DNA of 64,000 bases from Hymenobacter profundi (GCF_019334315.1 NZ_JAHWGL010000004.1:1-64000), one strand, 5' to 3'; positions 42,184-51,025 are shown, numbered from the stretch's first letter. Notes: generated by a model not told the origin, from the sequence alone. Program-made: numbers and translations.

Positions 42184-43622
42184 CAGGGCAATGCGGGTGT
42201 TAAAGACTCAGCAATTGAATTGGCAAAGGCCAACAGGTGCTCTTCGCGGAATGCTCCGGCCAGTAGCTGCAAGCCAATGGGTAGACCTTCTGCATCGGTA
42301 CCAGCCGGCACCGAAATAGCCGGCACCCCAGCCAACGACGCCTGCACCGTGAAAATATCGGCCAAGTACATTGCCAACGTATCCTTATTCACGTCGCCGA
42401 TGTGGAAGGCGGTGGTAGGAGTGGTAGGCAGCACCAGGAAATCGTACTGGCGCAGTAGCTCGTCGGTCTTTTCCTTGATCAGGCGGCGCACCTGCTGCGC
42501 TTTGGTGTAGTAGGCGTCGTAGTAGTCAGCCGACAGCACGAAAGTGCCCAGCAGAATCCGGCGCTGTACTTCCGGTCCAAAGCCTTGGGCGCGGGTTTTC
42601 TTATAGAGCGATTCCAGATCGGTAGCATCCGGGGCGCGGTAGCCAAACTTCACACCATCGTAGCGGCTTAAGTTGGAGCTGGCCTCAGCGGTGGTCAGTA
42701 TGTAATAGGTCGGAACGATGTAGTCCAGGTAGGGGAAGTCTACAGCTTCCACCACGTGGCCCTGGCTGCGGAGCAAGTCCAGCGCTTCTTCCGTGGCCGC
42801 CTTAATTTCCTCGTTCAAGCCCGGCCGCTCCAGACAGTCCTTGATGTAGCCGATGCGGTATTGCGCCGCCGGCTCCAGTTGCTGGCTGTACGCAGGCACT
42901 GGGTGGTGGCTCACGGTGCTGTCAAAATTGTCGGCTCCGGCCATCACTTCCAACAGCAGCGCCGCATCTTCCACGGAGCGCGTGAGCGTACCAATCTGGT
43001 CGAACGACGAAGCGTAGGCAATCAGTCCATAGCGCGAGATGCGCGAGTAGGTAGGCTTGAAACCCACCACACCGCAAAAAGCGGCTGGCTGTCGTACCGA
43101 GCCGCCTGTATCGGAGCCAATAGAGGCCAGACACAAATCGGCCTGTACTGCCACCGCCGACCCGCCCGACGACCCACCGGACACCCGGTCAGTGTCTAGT
43201 TCATTGCGCACGGGGCCAAAGTAGGATGTCTCGTTGGAGGCGCCCATAGCAAACTCGTCGCAGTTCTGGCGACCAATCAGAATAGCGTCTTCATCCAGCA
43301 AACGCTGTACGGCCGTGCCGGTGAACAAGGAGAGGAACCCATCCAAGATGTGGCTGCTGCTCTGCAACGCGTGGTCTTTGTAGGCCAGCACGTCTTTCAG
43401 GCCAATCACCATACCGGCCAGCTTGCCGGCCGTGCCAGCTTGCAGCTTGGCGTCCACGGCATCGGCCTGAGCGCGAGCCTCTTCGGACCACACTTCCAAG
43501 AAGGCGTTCAGGTGTTGCTTCTGCTGGATGTTATCCAGATAATACTCGACGAGCTGACGACAGGTGGTGGTGCCTGCCGTCAGCTCGCGACGAACTTCCG
43601 TGAGGGAGTTAAAACGTTTCAA
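42183..43622 (-). CDS. gatA: Asp-tRNA(Asn)/Glu-tRNA(Gln) amidotransferase subunit A
   Basis: A 479-residue amidase-signature enzyme that releases ammonia from glutamine so that GatB can amidate misacylated tRNA. The Ser-cisSer-Lys catalytic set is in place: Lys76 in VIGLKDVLA, Ser151 in VSGGSSGGSAVAV, and Ser175 in GSDTGGSVRQPA; spacing matches GatA of S. aureus. DEFAMGASNETSYFGPV is typical of GatA rather than of other amidases. gatB and gatC are not nearby, which is common. It starts at 43622, downstream of a 75-base palindrome, and overlaps the transglycosylase gene by one base. Confidence 0.95.
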   Translation of the reverse strand: MKRFNSLTEVRRELTAGTTTCRQLVEYYLDNIQQKQHLNAFLEVWSEEARAQADAVDAKLQAGTAGKLAGMVIGLKDVLAYKDHALQSSSHILDGFLSLFTGTAVQRLLDEDAILIGRQNCDEFAMGASNETSYFGPVRNELDTDRVSGGSSGGSAVAVQADLCLASIGSDTGGSVRQPAAFCGVVGFKPTYSRISRYGLIAYASSFDQIGTLTRSVEDAALLLEVMAGADNFDSTVSHHPVPAYSQQLEPAAQYRIGYIKDCLERPGLNEEIKAATEEALDLLRSQGHVVEAVDFPYLDYIVPTYYILTTAEASSNLSRYDGVKFGYRAPDATDLESLYKKTRAQGFGPEVQRRILLGTFVLSADYYDAYYTKAQQVRRLIKEKTDELLRQYDFLVLPTTPTTAFHIGDVNKDTLAMYLADIFTVQASLAGVPAISVPAGTDAEGLPIGLQLLAGAFREEHLLAFANSIAESLTPALP

Positions 43623-43652
43623 ATCGCTGGGTCAGTGAAGTGAAAAAAGAAA

Positions 43653-43727
43653 TTGTCAGGAAATAACGGTCTGTTGCTGGCAAGCTTTGTAGGCTTGCAT
43701 AAAGAACAGACCGCTACTTCCTGACAA
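43653..43727. repeat. Palindrome in the gatA leader / tatA downstream gap
   Basis: The outer arms TTGTCAGGAA and TTCCTGACAA, the middle arms CGGTCTGTT and AACAGACCG, and the inner hairpin GCAAGC...GCTTGC nest into one 75-base structure. It lies between tatA (ending 43759 on the minus strand) and gatA. A TACTTTAG sequence at 43728-43735 (minus) is one base off the -7 consensus and could start gatA mRNA with the hairpin in its leader. Confidence 0.7.
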
Positions 43728-43758
43728 CTAAAGTACGGTTTTACTTTGAAACGACGAC

Positions 43759-44142
43759 TTAGGAAGTCTGATCGAGGCGGTTAGATGTATGCTCTGGCTG
43801 CGGAGTCGGCATAGCCACACCACCATCCATGGGCGGTGCTACCGTGGTAGGAGGCACTGGCACCGAGTCGGTATGAGCTGGAGCGCCAGGAGCTGAAGCA
43901 TAAGGCTGTTGGTACGGCTGCTGTGGCTGCTGGTACGATTGATTATGGTTGGGACGGCCGGAATTCTCGATTTCGTTGCGAATCTCCGACGAAGCGTCTT
44001 TGAACTCCCGAATGCCTTTGCCTAAGCCCCGCGCCAACTCAGGAATCTTATTGGCGCCGAAGAAAATGAGGATAACCACCATGATGAGCATTATCTCACC
44101 ACCTCCCAGGTCTCCCAGGAATAAGAAAAGAGGCGTATTCAT
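43759..44142 (-). CDS. tatA: Sec-independent translocase TatA/E-like protein with long Q/P-rich tail
   Basis: A 127-residue TatA-family protein. It has the single N-terminal membrane helix (LIMVVILIFFGANKIPELARG), the FGANKIPELARGLGKG hinge and amphipathic helix that define TatA, then a Gln/Pro/Ala-rich unstructured tail of about 75 residues with QQPQQPYQQPY. The family forms the pore of twin-arginine transport for folded proteins. It lies 9 bases downstream of a second tatA gene on the same strand. No tatB- or tatC-like gene is in the window. Confidence 0.92.
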   Translation of the reverse strand: MNTPLFLFLGDLGGGEIMLIMVVILIFFGANKIPELARGLGKGIREFKDASSEIRNEIENSGRPNHNQSYQQPQQPYQQPYASAPGAPAHTDSVPVPPTTVAPPMDGGVAMPTPQPEHTSNRLDQTS

Positions 44143-44151
44143 TGCAGTAGG

Positions 44152-44439
44152 TTAGTAACGGGGTTGAGTTGGATTCTGATGCTGATTGGTAGGCGGCGCT
44201 GGCTGGTCGCGGTAGGGCGGCTGGGTAGGCTGCTGGTTACCGTAGTGAGGCTGCTGAGGCTGCTGGTCGCGGTACTCGGGACGCTCCTCCTTCGAAGCAT
44301 CCTTAAATTCCTTCACTCCCTGACCCAGGCCACGGAACAATTCAGGAATGCGTTTGGCACCAAAGAAGATGACAAGCACGAAGATAATGAATATGATCGT
44401 GCGGGGGGCAATAGCCAGAAACAGCGCGGTTAAGAGCAT
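44152..44439 (-). CDS. tatA: Sec-independent translocase TatA-like protein (second paralogue)
   Basis: A 95-residue TatA-family protein with N-terminal helix IIFIIFVLVIFFGAKRIPEL and amphipathic helix FRGLGQGVKEFKDASKE. The tail is again Gln/Pro/Asn-rich (QQPQQPHYGNQQPTQPPY). It is the first gene of the pair and probably co-transcribed with 43759-44142. The two differ mainly in tail length and composition, so they may play TatA- and TatE/TatB-like parts. On the minus strand TACCTTTA at 44510-44517 is one base off the -7 consensus. Confidence 0.92.
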   Translation of the reverse strand: MLLTALFLAIAPRTIIFIIFVLVIFFGAKRIPELFRGLGQGVKEFKDASKEERPEYRDQQPQQPHYGNQQPTQPPYRDQPAPPTNQHQNPTQPRY

Positions 44440-44762
44440 GGGCGAGGCCGCAAGGCCAGTTTGGGGTGGTAAAACTATAGCTACGCAACTGGCTATGGTT
44501 TAGGATTGGTAAAGGTACCCGATAATTCGCAAATCAGTTCCGATAACCAGTAGTTTTCCTGTTGGAGTCAATGCAGGCTAATCCTGTTCGGTAGAAAGTA
44601 AAGTAAAAAGTTGAGCGCTAAAAATCCAGCTTCTGCCGTGCTAATATCATAGTTCAACGATTACCGCCCGGCAATCCATTGATCAACTGATATCTTCGTT
44701 GCCCCCTCTATCTTACTAATCTTTTACCAGCGCATGCAATTCAGTAGTTTATCTGCACGCTA
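44440..44762. other. Divergent regulatory gap between tatA and the LytTR gene
   Basis: These 323 bases separate two divergent transcripts and hold no credible gene. On the minus strand TACCTTTA lies at 44510-44517. On the plus strand, upstream of the LytTR gene, I see no convincing TAnnTTTG. Confidence 0.5.
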
Positions 44763-45704
44763 ATGACAAAAAAATCATATAAGAGTCAATCCTCACTGAT
44801 TTCAAATGACTCTGGCAGCCGGGAGGCTACGCGGTTAGAAATACTGCGCAACTATCAAATTCTGGATACGCCCAAAGAACAGGCTTTCGACGACTTGGCA
44901 AAGCTCACGGCCTATATCTGTGATACGCCAATTGCTCTCATATCGTTCATTGGCGCCGATCGGCAGAGTGTGAAGGCGGAGGTAGGAGGGGAGGGCCTGC
45001 ACAATCTGCCGCGCGACATTGCCTTCTGCAACTATGTGATGCTGTCAGAAGATTTGCTGGAGGTAGAAGATGCCGCGAATGATGTTGATTTTCAATACAA
45101 CCCGCTAGTAGTTGGCAAGCAGAAAGTGCGTTTTTATGTAGGTGCTCCTTTGCTTTCGCCCGAGGGCTACCCCTTGGGTAGTCTATGCGCCATCGATATG
45201 GTACCGCGCCGGCTGAACGAGCAGCAGCGCGAAGCGCTACGCATATTAGCCCGCGAGGTAGTAGCGCACCTAGAGCTGCGCCGGGCCCGGCTGCAATTAG
45301 AAAAGGAAAAAACGCAGCTGTTTGAACTGCTACGCCCAAGTACCAATAAGCCCGATGCAGCGGCGGCGGAAGAGCAGTACACAGAAATATTCGTGCGGCA
45401 GGAGCAAAAGCTGGTGCGCGTGGTTACAGCCGACATCACCTACGTAGAGGCCCTGGGCGATTACGTGAATATTTATACTGATCGAGAGCGACTTACGGTA
45501 TACAGCACGATGAAAGAACTGGAAAGCCGGCTGCCTAATCGGGACTTTGCCCGTATTCACCGCAAGTACATTGTGTGTCTGGGCCGCATTATTGCTATTG
45601 AAACCGACACCGCTTTGTTTGAGACCAGCAAGACCACTACGTTGTCGTTGCCCATCGGCAACTCTTACAAGGCGGCACTTCTCAACCGGCTGAACTTGAT
45701 ATAG
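44763..45704 (+). CDS. GAF-domain LytTR-type transcription regulator
   Basis: A 313-residue regulator with a sensory and a DNA-binding domain. Residues about 30-185 form a GAF domain (YQILDTPKEQAFDDLAKLTA; PIALISFIGADRQSVKA; GSLCAIDMVPRRL), a pattern common in light- or redox-linked GAF proteins. Residues about 207-310 form a LytTR domain (VTADITYVEALGDYVNIYT; FARIHRKYIVCLGRI), which binds direct repeats through beta strands. There is no receiver domain, so it is not a classical response regulator; signal input would be through GAF directly. No histidine kinase is nearby. It lies divergent to the tatA pair. The ligand and target genes are unknown. Confidence 0.9.
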   Translation: MTKKSYKSQSSLISNDSGSREATRLEILRNYQILDTPKEQAFDDLAKLTAYICDTPIALISFIGADRQSVKAEVGGEGLHNLPRDIAFCNYVMLSEDLLEVEDAANDVDFQYNPLVVGKQKVRFYVGAPLLSPEGYPLGSLCAIDMVPRRLNEQQREALRILAREVVAHLELRRARLQLEKEKTQLFELLRPSTNKPDAAAAEEQYTEIFVRQEQKLVRVVTADITYVEALGDYVNIYTDRERLTVYSTMKELESRLPNRDFARIHRKYIVCLGRIIAIETDTALFETSKTTTLSLPIGNSYKAALLNRLNLI

Positions 45705-45908
45705 TACCGTTTCTGAATAGCATGGCTTTTATTCAGCGGCCGTAATTCGTGACTTTACCGAGCGAAAGTGTTGCTTCAGCGAAAAAGAAAGATATACTTA
45801 TTGAGAATTATATAACTTTCCGGTAGTTATCTAAGACTTAACAAAGGAGCAGGCTATGTTCTGGAGTTGGAATATTGATAGCTAAGTTTGTTTTCATAGC
45901 TCGGAAAG

Positions 45909-45937
45909 ACACCGTATTGTATACGGTGTTTTTTTTG
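45909..45937 (+). terminator. Terminator downstream of the LytTR gene
   Basis: ACACCGTAT pairs with ATACGGTGT across a TGT loop and is followed by a T-run of eight or more. It lies 205 bases after the stop codon, so the transcript would have a long 3' end, or it belongs to an unseen small RNA. Nothing gene-like is visible in 45705-45908. Confidence 0.85.
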
Positions 45938-45971
45938 TTCTGTAGGTTTTGCTGCGCTACTTCACCTAGCA

Positions 45972-47318
45972 CTATTTGCGGCCCAGCCAATTTTCTGGGT
46001 TGAGATTAGCACTGTTGCGCCACAGCTGAAATTGCACTTCCGAGGTGCCTTCCGAGTTGGTTTGTACGGTACCAATAGTTGCACGGGCCTTCACTACCTG
46101 GCCTTCTTGCACGCTCACGGAGCGTAGCTTGGCATACACCGTGAAATACTCGCCATGCTGGATCATGACAATGTTGTTCATGCCTGGCACGCTGGATACC
46201 GTGAGTACTTTACCGTCGAAAATAGCTCGCACCGGTTCACCGGCATTCGTCTGGATATCTACGCCGCGGTTTTCTACTACTACGTTTTTGAGCACCGGGT
46301 GCGCGTGGCGGCCAAAGTGCTGGGAGATGAAGCCGCGTGCCACAGGCCACAGTAGGCGGCCCTGGTTGTCGGCAAAGGAAGAGGAGAGGGCGGCCGTTTC
46401 GGGGGTAAGCGTTACGCGATTTACCCGGCTGGCGGCGGCATCTTCCTCGGCGGCACTGGTGCGCGAGGTGCCACCCGCACCACCTCGTACCCCGCTACGA
46501 GCCGCATTGGCTCGGGCGGCACGAGCAGCGGCAGCAGCGCGGGCCGCCCGGGCAATTTCTTCGCGTACCCGTTGGGCAATCAGGTTGTCGAGGCGCTGCA
46601 CGGCTTGCTGGCGGCGGGCCAGCTCTTGGCCCAGCTTTTCTTCTTGCTGGCTGAGCTTGGTTACTACCTGATCCTGCTGCGTTTTAAGGCTAATAAGGTT
46701 CTTTTTCTCCGTGAGCTGATTGGAAAGTAGTGTACTTTTCTGCTGACGCTGCTCATTAAGGTTCGTCAACTGGCGGCTGAGCTTCTGCTGAGTGGCACTG
46801 ATTTGGGCGGCCTGGGCCTGCCGCACTTCGGAGTATTGTCGCACGTAGCGCAGGCGGCGCAAAAAGCTATTGAACGAATCGGCCGCAAACAGGAGCATGA
46901 TGCGGTTGTAGCTATTCGCCGTTTTGGAGGCCGCGTAAATCATGCGGGCGTACTCGGCGCGCAACTGCTCCAGGCTTTGCTGGGTTTGCTGTACCTGGCC
47001 TTCAGTCTGGCGCACATCTGTTTCCACGGTTTTCAGCTCCGTGGAAATGTTGCGAATCACGCCCTGCTGCACGGTGAGCTTTTCTTTCAGCGCATTCAGT
47101 TGCCCAATAGAAGCCTGCTTTTTCTCTTGGGTTTGAGCCAAGATGCGGCTGGTTTCTTTGATGCGCCGCAGCGTAGTGCGTCGTTCCCGTTCCAACTGCG
47201 CTTTGCTTTTGGTACGGGTAGTAGAGCGCTTACGCTGTTGTGCCTGAGCAGGAGGTCCGCTCAGGTGTAACAGGAAGGCAGTAAGGAGTAAAATGTAAAA
47301 ACGCAACGTTCCCTTCAC
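45972..47318 (-). CDS. EnvC-like murein hydrolase activator (coiled coil plus degenerate LytM)
   Basis: A 448-residue exported protein. Signal peptide (FYILLLTAFLLHLSGPPAQA), then about 230 residues of coiled coil rich in Gln, Glu and Lys, an Ala/Arg-rich stretch (about 265-285) and a C-terminal LytM/M23 domain from about 330. The domain lacks the zinc ligands of active LytM: the usual H-x-G-x-D is NRGVDI, the HxH end is EVQFQL, and YAHL is YAKL. So it is probably a non-cutting activator of an amidase at the division site, as EnvC is in E. coli. The start is GTG at 47318, 5 bases after the DUF4292 stop, so the two are coupled. Confidence 0.9.
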   Translation of the reverse strand: MKGTLRFYILLLTAFLLHLSGPPAQAQQRKRSTTRTKSKAQLERERRTTLRRIKETSRILAQTQEKKQASIGQLNALKEKLTVQQGVIRNISTELKTVETDVRQTEGQVQQTQQSLEQLRAEYARMIYAASKTANSYNRIMLLFAADSFNSFLRRLRYVRQYSEVRQAQAAQISATQQKLSRQLTNLNEQRQQKSTLLSNQLTEKKNLISLKTQQDQVVTKLSQQEEKLGQELARRQQAVQRLDNLIAQRVREEIARAARAAAAARAARANAARSGVRGGAGGTSRTSAAEEDAAASRVNRVTLTPETAALSSSFADNQGRLLWPVARGFISQHFGRHAHPVLKNVVVENRGVDIQTNAGEPVRAIFDGKVLTVSSVPGMNNIVMIQHGEYFTVYAKLRSVSVQEGQVVKARATIGTVQTNSEGTSEVQFQLWRNSANLNPENWLGRK

Positions 47319-47322
47319 GCTG

Positions 47323-48096
47323 TTACTTTTTTCGCGTGTAGCCCGAAGGTACGGAGAAGGGGAAAGACAGGCGCTCCTTGTCAAGGTCCACGTTGCGGTA
47401 GTTGATGGATAGCGTAGAAGCGCCACTACCCTGCTTCACCTGCACCAGCGTGGAGTAGGCGAACTGTTGCTGCGTACCGGCCAGGGCCTGAAAATCGGTG
47501 TAGTTCACCATGTAGCTGTTCTGCGAGTTGGGGTCGGTCACTGTTAGCTCCTTCACGCGTTGCCGGCTCAGCTCAATCAGTTGCTTAAGCAGCAGGCCCG
47601 ATTGGGCATACTCTACCCGCTGCTGCGGGCCTTCGGTAACGACGGTAGGCGTCACGCCGGCCGGTGCGGGCAGGTAGTTGCCCAGCAACAGCGCCTGTAG
47701 CTGCTCGAAGGTTACCTCCACGTTGAACTGCTGCTTCAGGTAGGCAAAGTTGCCAGCGTAATACTCCCGCTGCAACTTGTTCATAATTTGAATAGAATCG
47801 CGGGTGATGCGGGCGCGTACGCCTTCAAATCCAGCCAGGCCCAACGACATCCAGATAATGCTGTCCTTGCGCATGCGCACGTTAATATTCACCGTCTGCT
47901 TCAGCGAAGGCATATCTACCTGGGCCTTGCCTTTGGCAGCGAGGTAGCGGAAATCGATATTCTCTACCTTGATTTCTGGGTTGATTGGCGTGGCCGTGGT
48001 AGCCGGATTGTTGGTAGCAGTAGGCGTTAGCTTGCGCTGACAGCTGCCCAACACGAGCAGAACAAGGAGCAGCAAAACGCCGGGGTACTTACTCAT
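47323..48096 (-). CDS. DUF4292 outer-membrane lipoprotein
   Basis: A 257-residue lipoprotein with lipobox VLGSC and a beta-rich body. The blocks KVENIDFRYLAAKGKAQVDM, NVRMRKDSIIWMSL and QREYYAGNFAYLKQQFN are those of the DUF4292 family, found in Bacteroidota beside TPR and M23 genes. The fold type suggested by these strands (a half-barrel holding lipids, as in LolB or LppX) is only my inference. The start at 48096 overlaps the end of the TPR gene by 8 bases, and the EnvC-like gene follows 4 bases after its stop. The three are one operon. Confidence 0.88.
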   Translation of the reverse strand: MSKYPGVLLLLVLLVLGSCQRKLTPTATNNPATTATPINPEIKVENIDFRYLAAKGKAQVDMPSLKQTVNINVRMRKDSIIWMSLGLAGFEGVRARITRDSIQIMNKLQREYYAGNFAYLKQQFNVEVTFEQLQALLLGNYLPAPAGVTPTVVTEGPQQRVEYAQSGLLLKQLIELSRQRVKELTVTDPNSQNSYMVNYTDFQALAGTQQQFAYSTLVQVKQGSGASTLSINYRNVDLDKERLSFPFSVPSGYTRKK

Positions 48097-49900
48097 AAAG
48101 CTTCTTTTCTTTGATCTTACGGTCAATCAGGGCCGAGGCGTCGCCGGCTTGTTTGGCGCGCTCCCAGGCCGCTACGGCCTGCGTGGGCTGCTGTAGCTGA
48201 AACAGCACGTCGCCGTAATGTTCTAGCAGCGTGCCATCGGAACTGTGTTTCAGGGCGGTTTCCAGCGCCTGGCGGGCGCCGGTGTAGTCTTTCAGCTTAT
48301 ACAGCACCCAAGCGTACGTGTCGAGGTAGGTAGGGTTATTGGGAGACTGCTTTACCAGCCGCCCAGCCATTTGCTTAGCCTTGTCCAACTTCTCGCCTCG
48401 CAGGGAGAGATAGTAGCTGTAATTGTTCAGGGCCTGGGCATTATTGGCGTCAACGCTGAGCGCTGCCTCATACGCGGCATCCGACTTGGGGTAGTCTTTC
48501 AGCTCGTGGTATACATCGCCCAACTGTGTATTGAACTGCGCCTGTAGCTCGGGGTTGTCGGTCGTAAGCTTGCGGCCATACTCCAGCGACTTGATAGCCT
48601 GGGCGGGCTGCTTTTTCAGCACGTGCCCTACCCCATTGTAGAACCAGAGCGGTGCTTGGTTAGGAAACAGTTCCAGCGCCTGCTCGGTGTGCACCAGCAA
48701 CGAATCGGACTGGTTTAGCTCAGCATCCAGCAACACCACTTGCTGCCAAATCTGAAACTTGGAGTTGTCAAGCTGAATAGCGCGCAGGTAGGAAGCGCGG
48801 GCGTCCTGCCTGTGCTCAATAATGGTCTGTACATCGCCAGCCATGGCAAAGGCCTTGGCCTCCTGAGGGTGCGCTTTTGTAGTTAGCTCCGCTAGGTCCA
48901 GCACTATTTGGGTGAGGTCTGGATTAGGCAACTGTCGAACGTATTCAATCAGGATGCGGACTTTTGAGTCTATGTCCATCGCCGGATTACCGAACGCTAG
49001 CTTCAGCTGCTCCACCGACTCGGCCTTTTTGCCCTGCAAGCGGTACACATCTGCCAAGATCATGCGGGCCTGTGGGTTGTCGGGGGCTTGGCGCAACGCC
49101 TGTTGGGTAACGCGCAATGCGTCGGGTAGGCGGTTGTTGGTCACATACATCTGGGCCTGCGCCAACACGTACCGAATGTCGTCGGGGTTGGAGGCAATCA
49201 GCGTCTCGCCTTCTTGCAAAGCCTTATCCAGGTTGTTCTGCTTCAGATAAATCTGCTGCTTCTTGAACGCTACCTCATCCGTGGAGCCAAATTCCTTCTC
49301 GGCTTGGTCGTAGGTGGTCAGCGCCTCTTGCAGCTTACCCTGCGCCAAGTACAAGTCGGCTAGGTTGAACAGGTAATAGTTTGAATCGGGTACATCCCGA
49401 ATCAGGCTGGTATACACCTTTGCGGCCTGGTCATACTGCTTTTGGGTGGTGTACGTCTGAGCCAGCAATAGGTAATAATAGGTGTTTTTGGGGTCGAGGC
49501 GCACGGCGGCCTGCGCAAAGTTGGTGGCCTCCTTGAGGTTGCCCGTAAGCATATTCACCTCAGCAATTTTATAGCTAATGGCCGCATTGTTGGGGCTGAG
49601 CGCATACGCTTTCAGCAGCCGCTCCATGGCCTTGGAGTAGTCTTCGAGCAAGGCGTAGCGCACCCCGTCCACAAAGTATGCCTCGCTTTGTTCCCGTTCC
49701 CGCGACGAAGGCTCGCGCGAGTTCTGCTGGGCATTTTCCAAGGCCACCCGGTGGGCCAGCTCCTTCCGCTCGCGGCGGCTGAGCTTGCGCTCCTTGGCCG
49801 GCGTCAGGCCAGTGTCTGTCTCCGTGGATTGTTGTGCCATGGTGCTGCCGGCCACTAGTAGCCCCAGCATCAGCAGCAAGAAAGCGGATAGTTGAGGCAT
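48089..49900 (-). CDS. Exported tetratricopeptide-repeat protein
   Basis: A 603-residue protein with a signal peptide (LSAFLLLMLGLLVAGSTMAQ) and, after a charged Arg/Lys/Glu-rich part, about 12 TPR units from residue about 75 to the end (for example EAYFVDGVRYALLEDYSKAM, NTYYYLLLAQTYTTQKQYDQ and AQALNNYSYYLSLRGEKLDK). TPR superhelices serve as protein docking surfaces. It leads a three-gene operon with the DUF4292 lipoprotein and the EnvC-like activator, so it is probably a scaffold in cell-wall or outer-membrane assembly. A terminator lies between it and the nucleotidyltransferase gene. Confidence 0.92.
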   Translation of the reverse strand: MPQLSAFLLLMLGLLVAGSTMAQQSTETDTGLTPAKERKLSRRERKELAHRVALENAQQNSREPSSREREQSEAYFVDGVRYALLEDYSKAMERLLKAYALSPNNAAISYKIAEVNMLTGNLKEATNFAQAAVRLDPKNTYYYLLLAQTYTTQKQYDQAAKVYTSLIRDVPDSNYYLFNLADLYLAQGKLQEALTTYDQAEKEFGSTDEVAFKKQQIYLKQNNLDKALQEGETLIASNPDDIRYVLAQAQMYVTNNRLPDALRVTQQALRQAPDNPQARMILADVYRLQGKKAESVEQLKLAFGNPAMDIDSKVRILIEYVRQLPNPDLTQIVLDLAELTTKAHPQEAKAFAMAGDVQTIIEHRQDARASYLRAIQLDNSKFQIWQQVVLLDAELNQSDSLLVHTEQALELFPNQAPLWFYNGVGHVLKKQPAQAIKSLEYGRKLTTDNPELQAQFNTQLGDVYHELKDYPKSDAAYEAALSVDANNAQALNNYSYYLSLRGEKLDKAKQMAGRLVKQSPNNPTYLDTYAWVLYKLKDYTGARQALETALKHSSDGTLLEHYGDVLFQLQQPTQAVAAWERAKQAGDASALIDRKIKEKKLYE

Positions 49901-49939
49901 ACAGAGAGGAAATAAACCGGCCGGACGGCCCGGCGCATC

Positions 49940-49986
49940 AACAAAATAACAAAAGAAATAGCACGGCCCGTCAGGACCGCGCTATT
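49940..49986 (-). terminator. Terminator between the nucleotidyltransferase and TPR genes
   Basis: On the minus strand AATAGCGCGG pairs with CCGTGCTATT around a short centre, followed by TTTCTTTTGTTATTTTG. It ends the nucleotidyltransferase transcript 26 bases after the stop codon; the TPR operon then needs its own start or read-through. Confidence 0.7.
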
Positions 49987-50011
49987 GCTAACGTCAAAAC
50001 GCAGAAAAATA

Positions 50012-51025
50012 TCACACCCGCAGGGTGTTAAAGTCACCCAGGCTCAAATCGGCGGGGGCGCTTACGACGGTGGCGTTGTTGCCTACCATCGAGTTGGTGA
50101 TATTGGCGTGCAGTACCGAGGCTGATTTCTGCACGATAGAGTTGGTCAGCACCGAGTTGCGCACGTTGCTACCCTCACCCAGCGATACGTGCGGACCCAC
50201 CACCGAGTCGGTCACCACAGCGTTTTCGCCAATGTACACGGGCTCAATTATCACCGAGTTCGTGATTTTGGCCGAGTCGGCTACCAGTTTCTCGCCGCGC
50301 TCCTGCAAGTATTCGAGGTAGCGCTGGTTGGTGAAGACGGTTGCATCCTTGTTGCCGCAGTCAAGCCACTCAGTTACGCGGCCGGGCACAAACTTGGTGC
50401 CCTTGTTTTTCATGTTTTCGAGGGCATTGGTGAGTTGGTACTCGCCTTTGTCCTTGATGTCGTTGTCGAGCAGGTATTGCAGCTCCTCGCGCAGGTAGGC
50501 GCCGTCCTGGAAGTAGTAGATGCCGATGATGGCCAGGTCAGAAACGAATTCCTCAGGCTTCTCTACGAAGTCGGTAATCTCACCACTGTCGTCCAGCTTC
50601 ACCACGCCGAAGGGCTTGGGGTCGTCTACCTTTTGCACCCAGATGGTACCAGCAGCCGACGAGTCCAACTTGAAATCAGCCTTAAACAGCGTATCAGCAA
50701 AGGCCACTACCAGCGGGCCGGTCAGCGACTCTTTAGCGCACAGAATGGCGTGGGCAGTACCTAAGGCCTCATCTTGATACACGATGCTAGCCTTGGCCCC
50801 TACCGACTCAGCAATTTTTTGCAGGTTGCTCTCCACCTCTTTGCCGAAAGCCCGGCCAATAATGAAGGCTACTTCGTCCACCGGCTCGTTGCACACCTGG
50901 GCAATGTCCTCCACGAGGCGCTGCACAATGGGCTTGCCCGCAATCGGAATTAGGGGTTTGGGAACAGTGAGGGTGTGGGGGCGCATGCGTTTGCCCATGC
51001 CAGCCATCGGGACGATGATTTTCAT
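50012..51025 (-). CDS. Sugar nucleotidyltransferase with left-handed beta-helix tail
   Basis: A 337-residue enzyme that joins a nucleoside triphosphate to a sugar-1-phosphate. The N-terminal catalytic domain starts with the signature IVPMAGMGKRMRPHTL and PKPLIPIAGKPIVQRL; the metal Asp lies in VVAFADTLF and the Trp/Glu block in DFVEKPEEF. The C-terminal part (about 245-335) has hexapeptide-like repeats (SVIIEPVYIGENAVVTDSVV). The group covers glucose-1-phosphate thymidylyl- and uridylyltransferases; which sugar is used cannot be told. It sits downstream of dut and upstream of the TPR operon in an envelope cluster. Confidence 0.93.
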   Translation of the reverse strand: MKIIVPMAGMGKRMRPHTLTVPKPLIPIAGKPIVQRLVEDIAQVCNEPVDEVAFIIGRAFGKEVESNLQKIAESVGAKASIVYQDEALGTAHAILCAKESLTGPLVVAFADTLFKADFKLDSSAAGTIWVQKVDDPKPFGVVKLDDSGEITDFVEKPEEFVSDLAIIGIYYFQDGAYLREELQYLLDNDIKDKGEYQLTNALENMKNKGTKFVPGRVTEWLDCGNKDATVFTNQRYLEYLQERGEKLVADSAKITNSVIIEPVYIGENAVVTDSVVGPHVSLGEGSNVRNSVLTNSIVQKSASVLHANITNSMVGNNATVVSAPADLSLGDFNTLRV

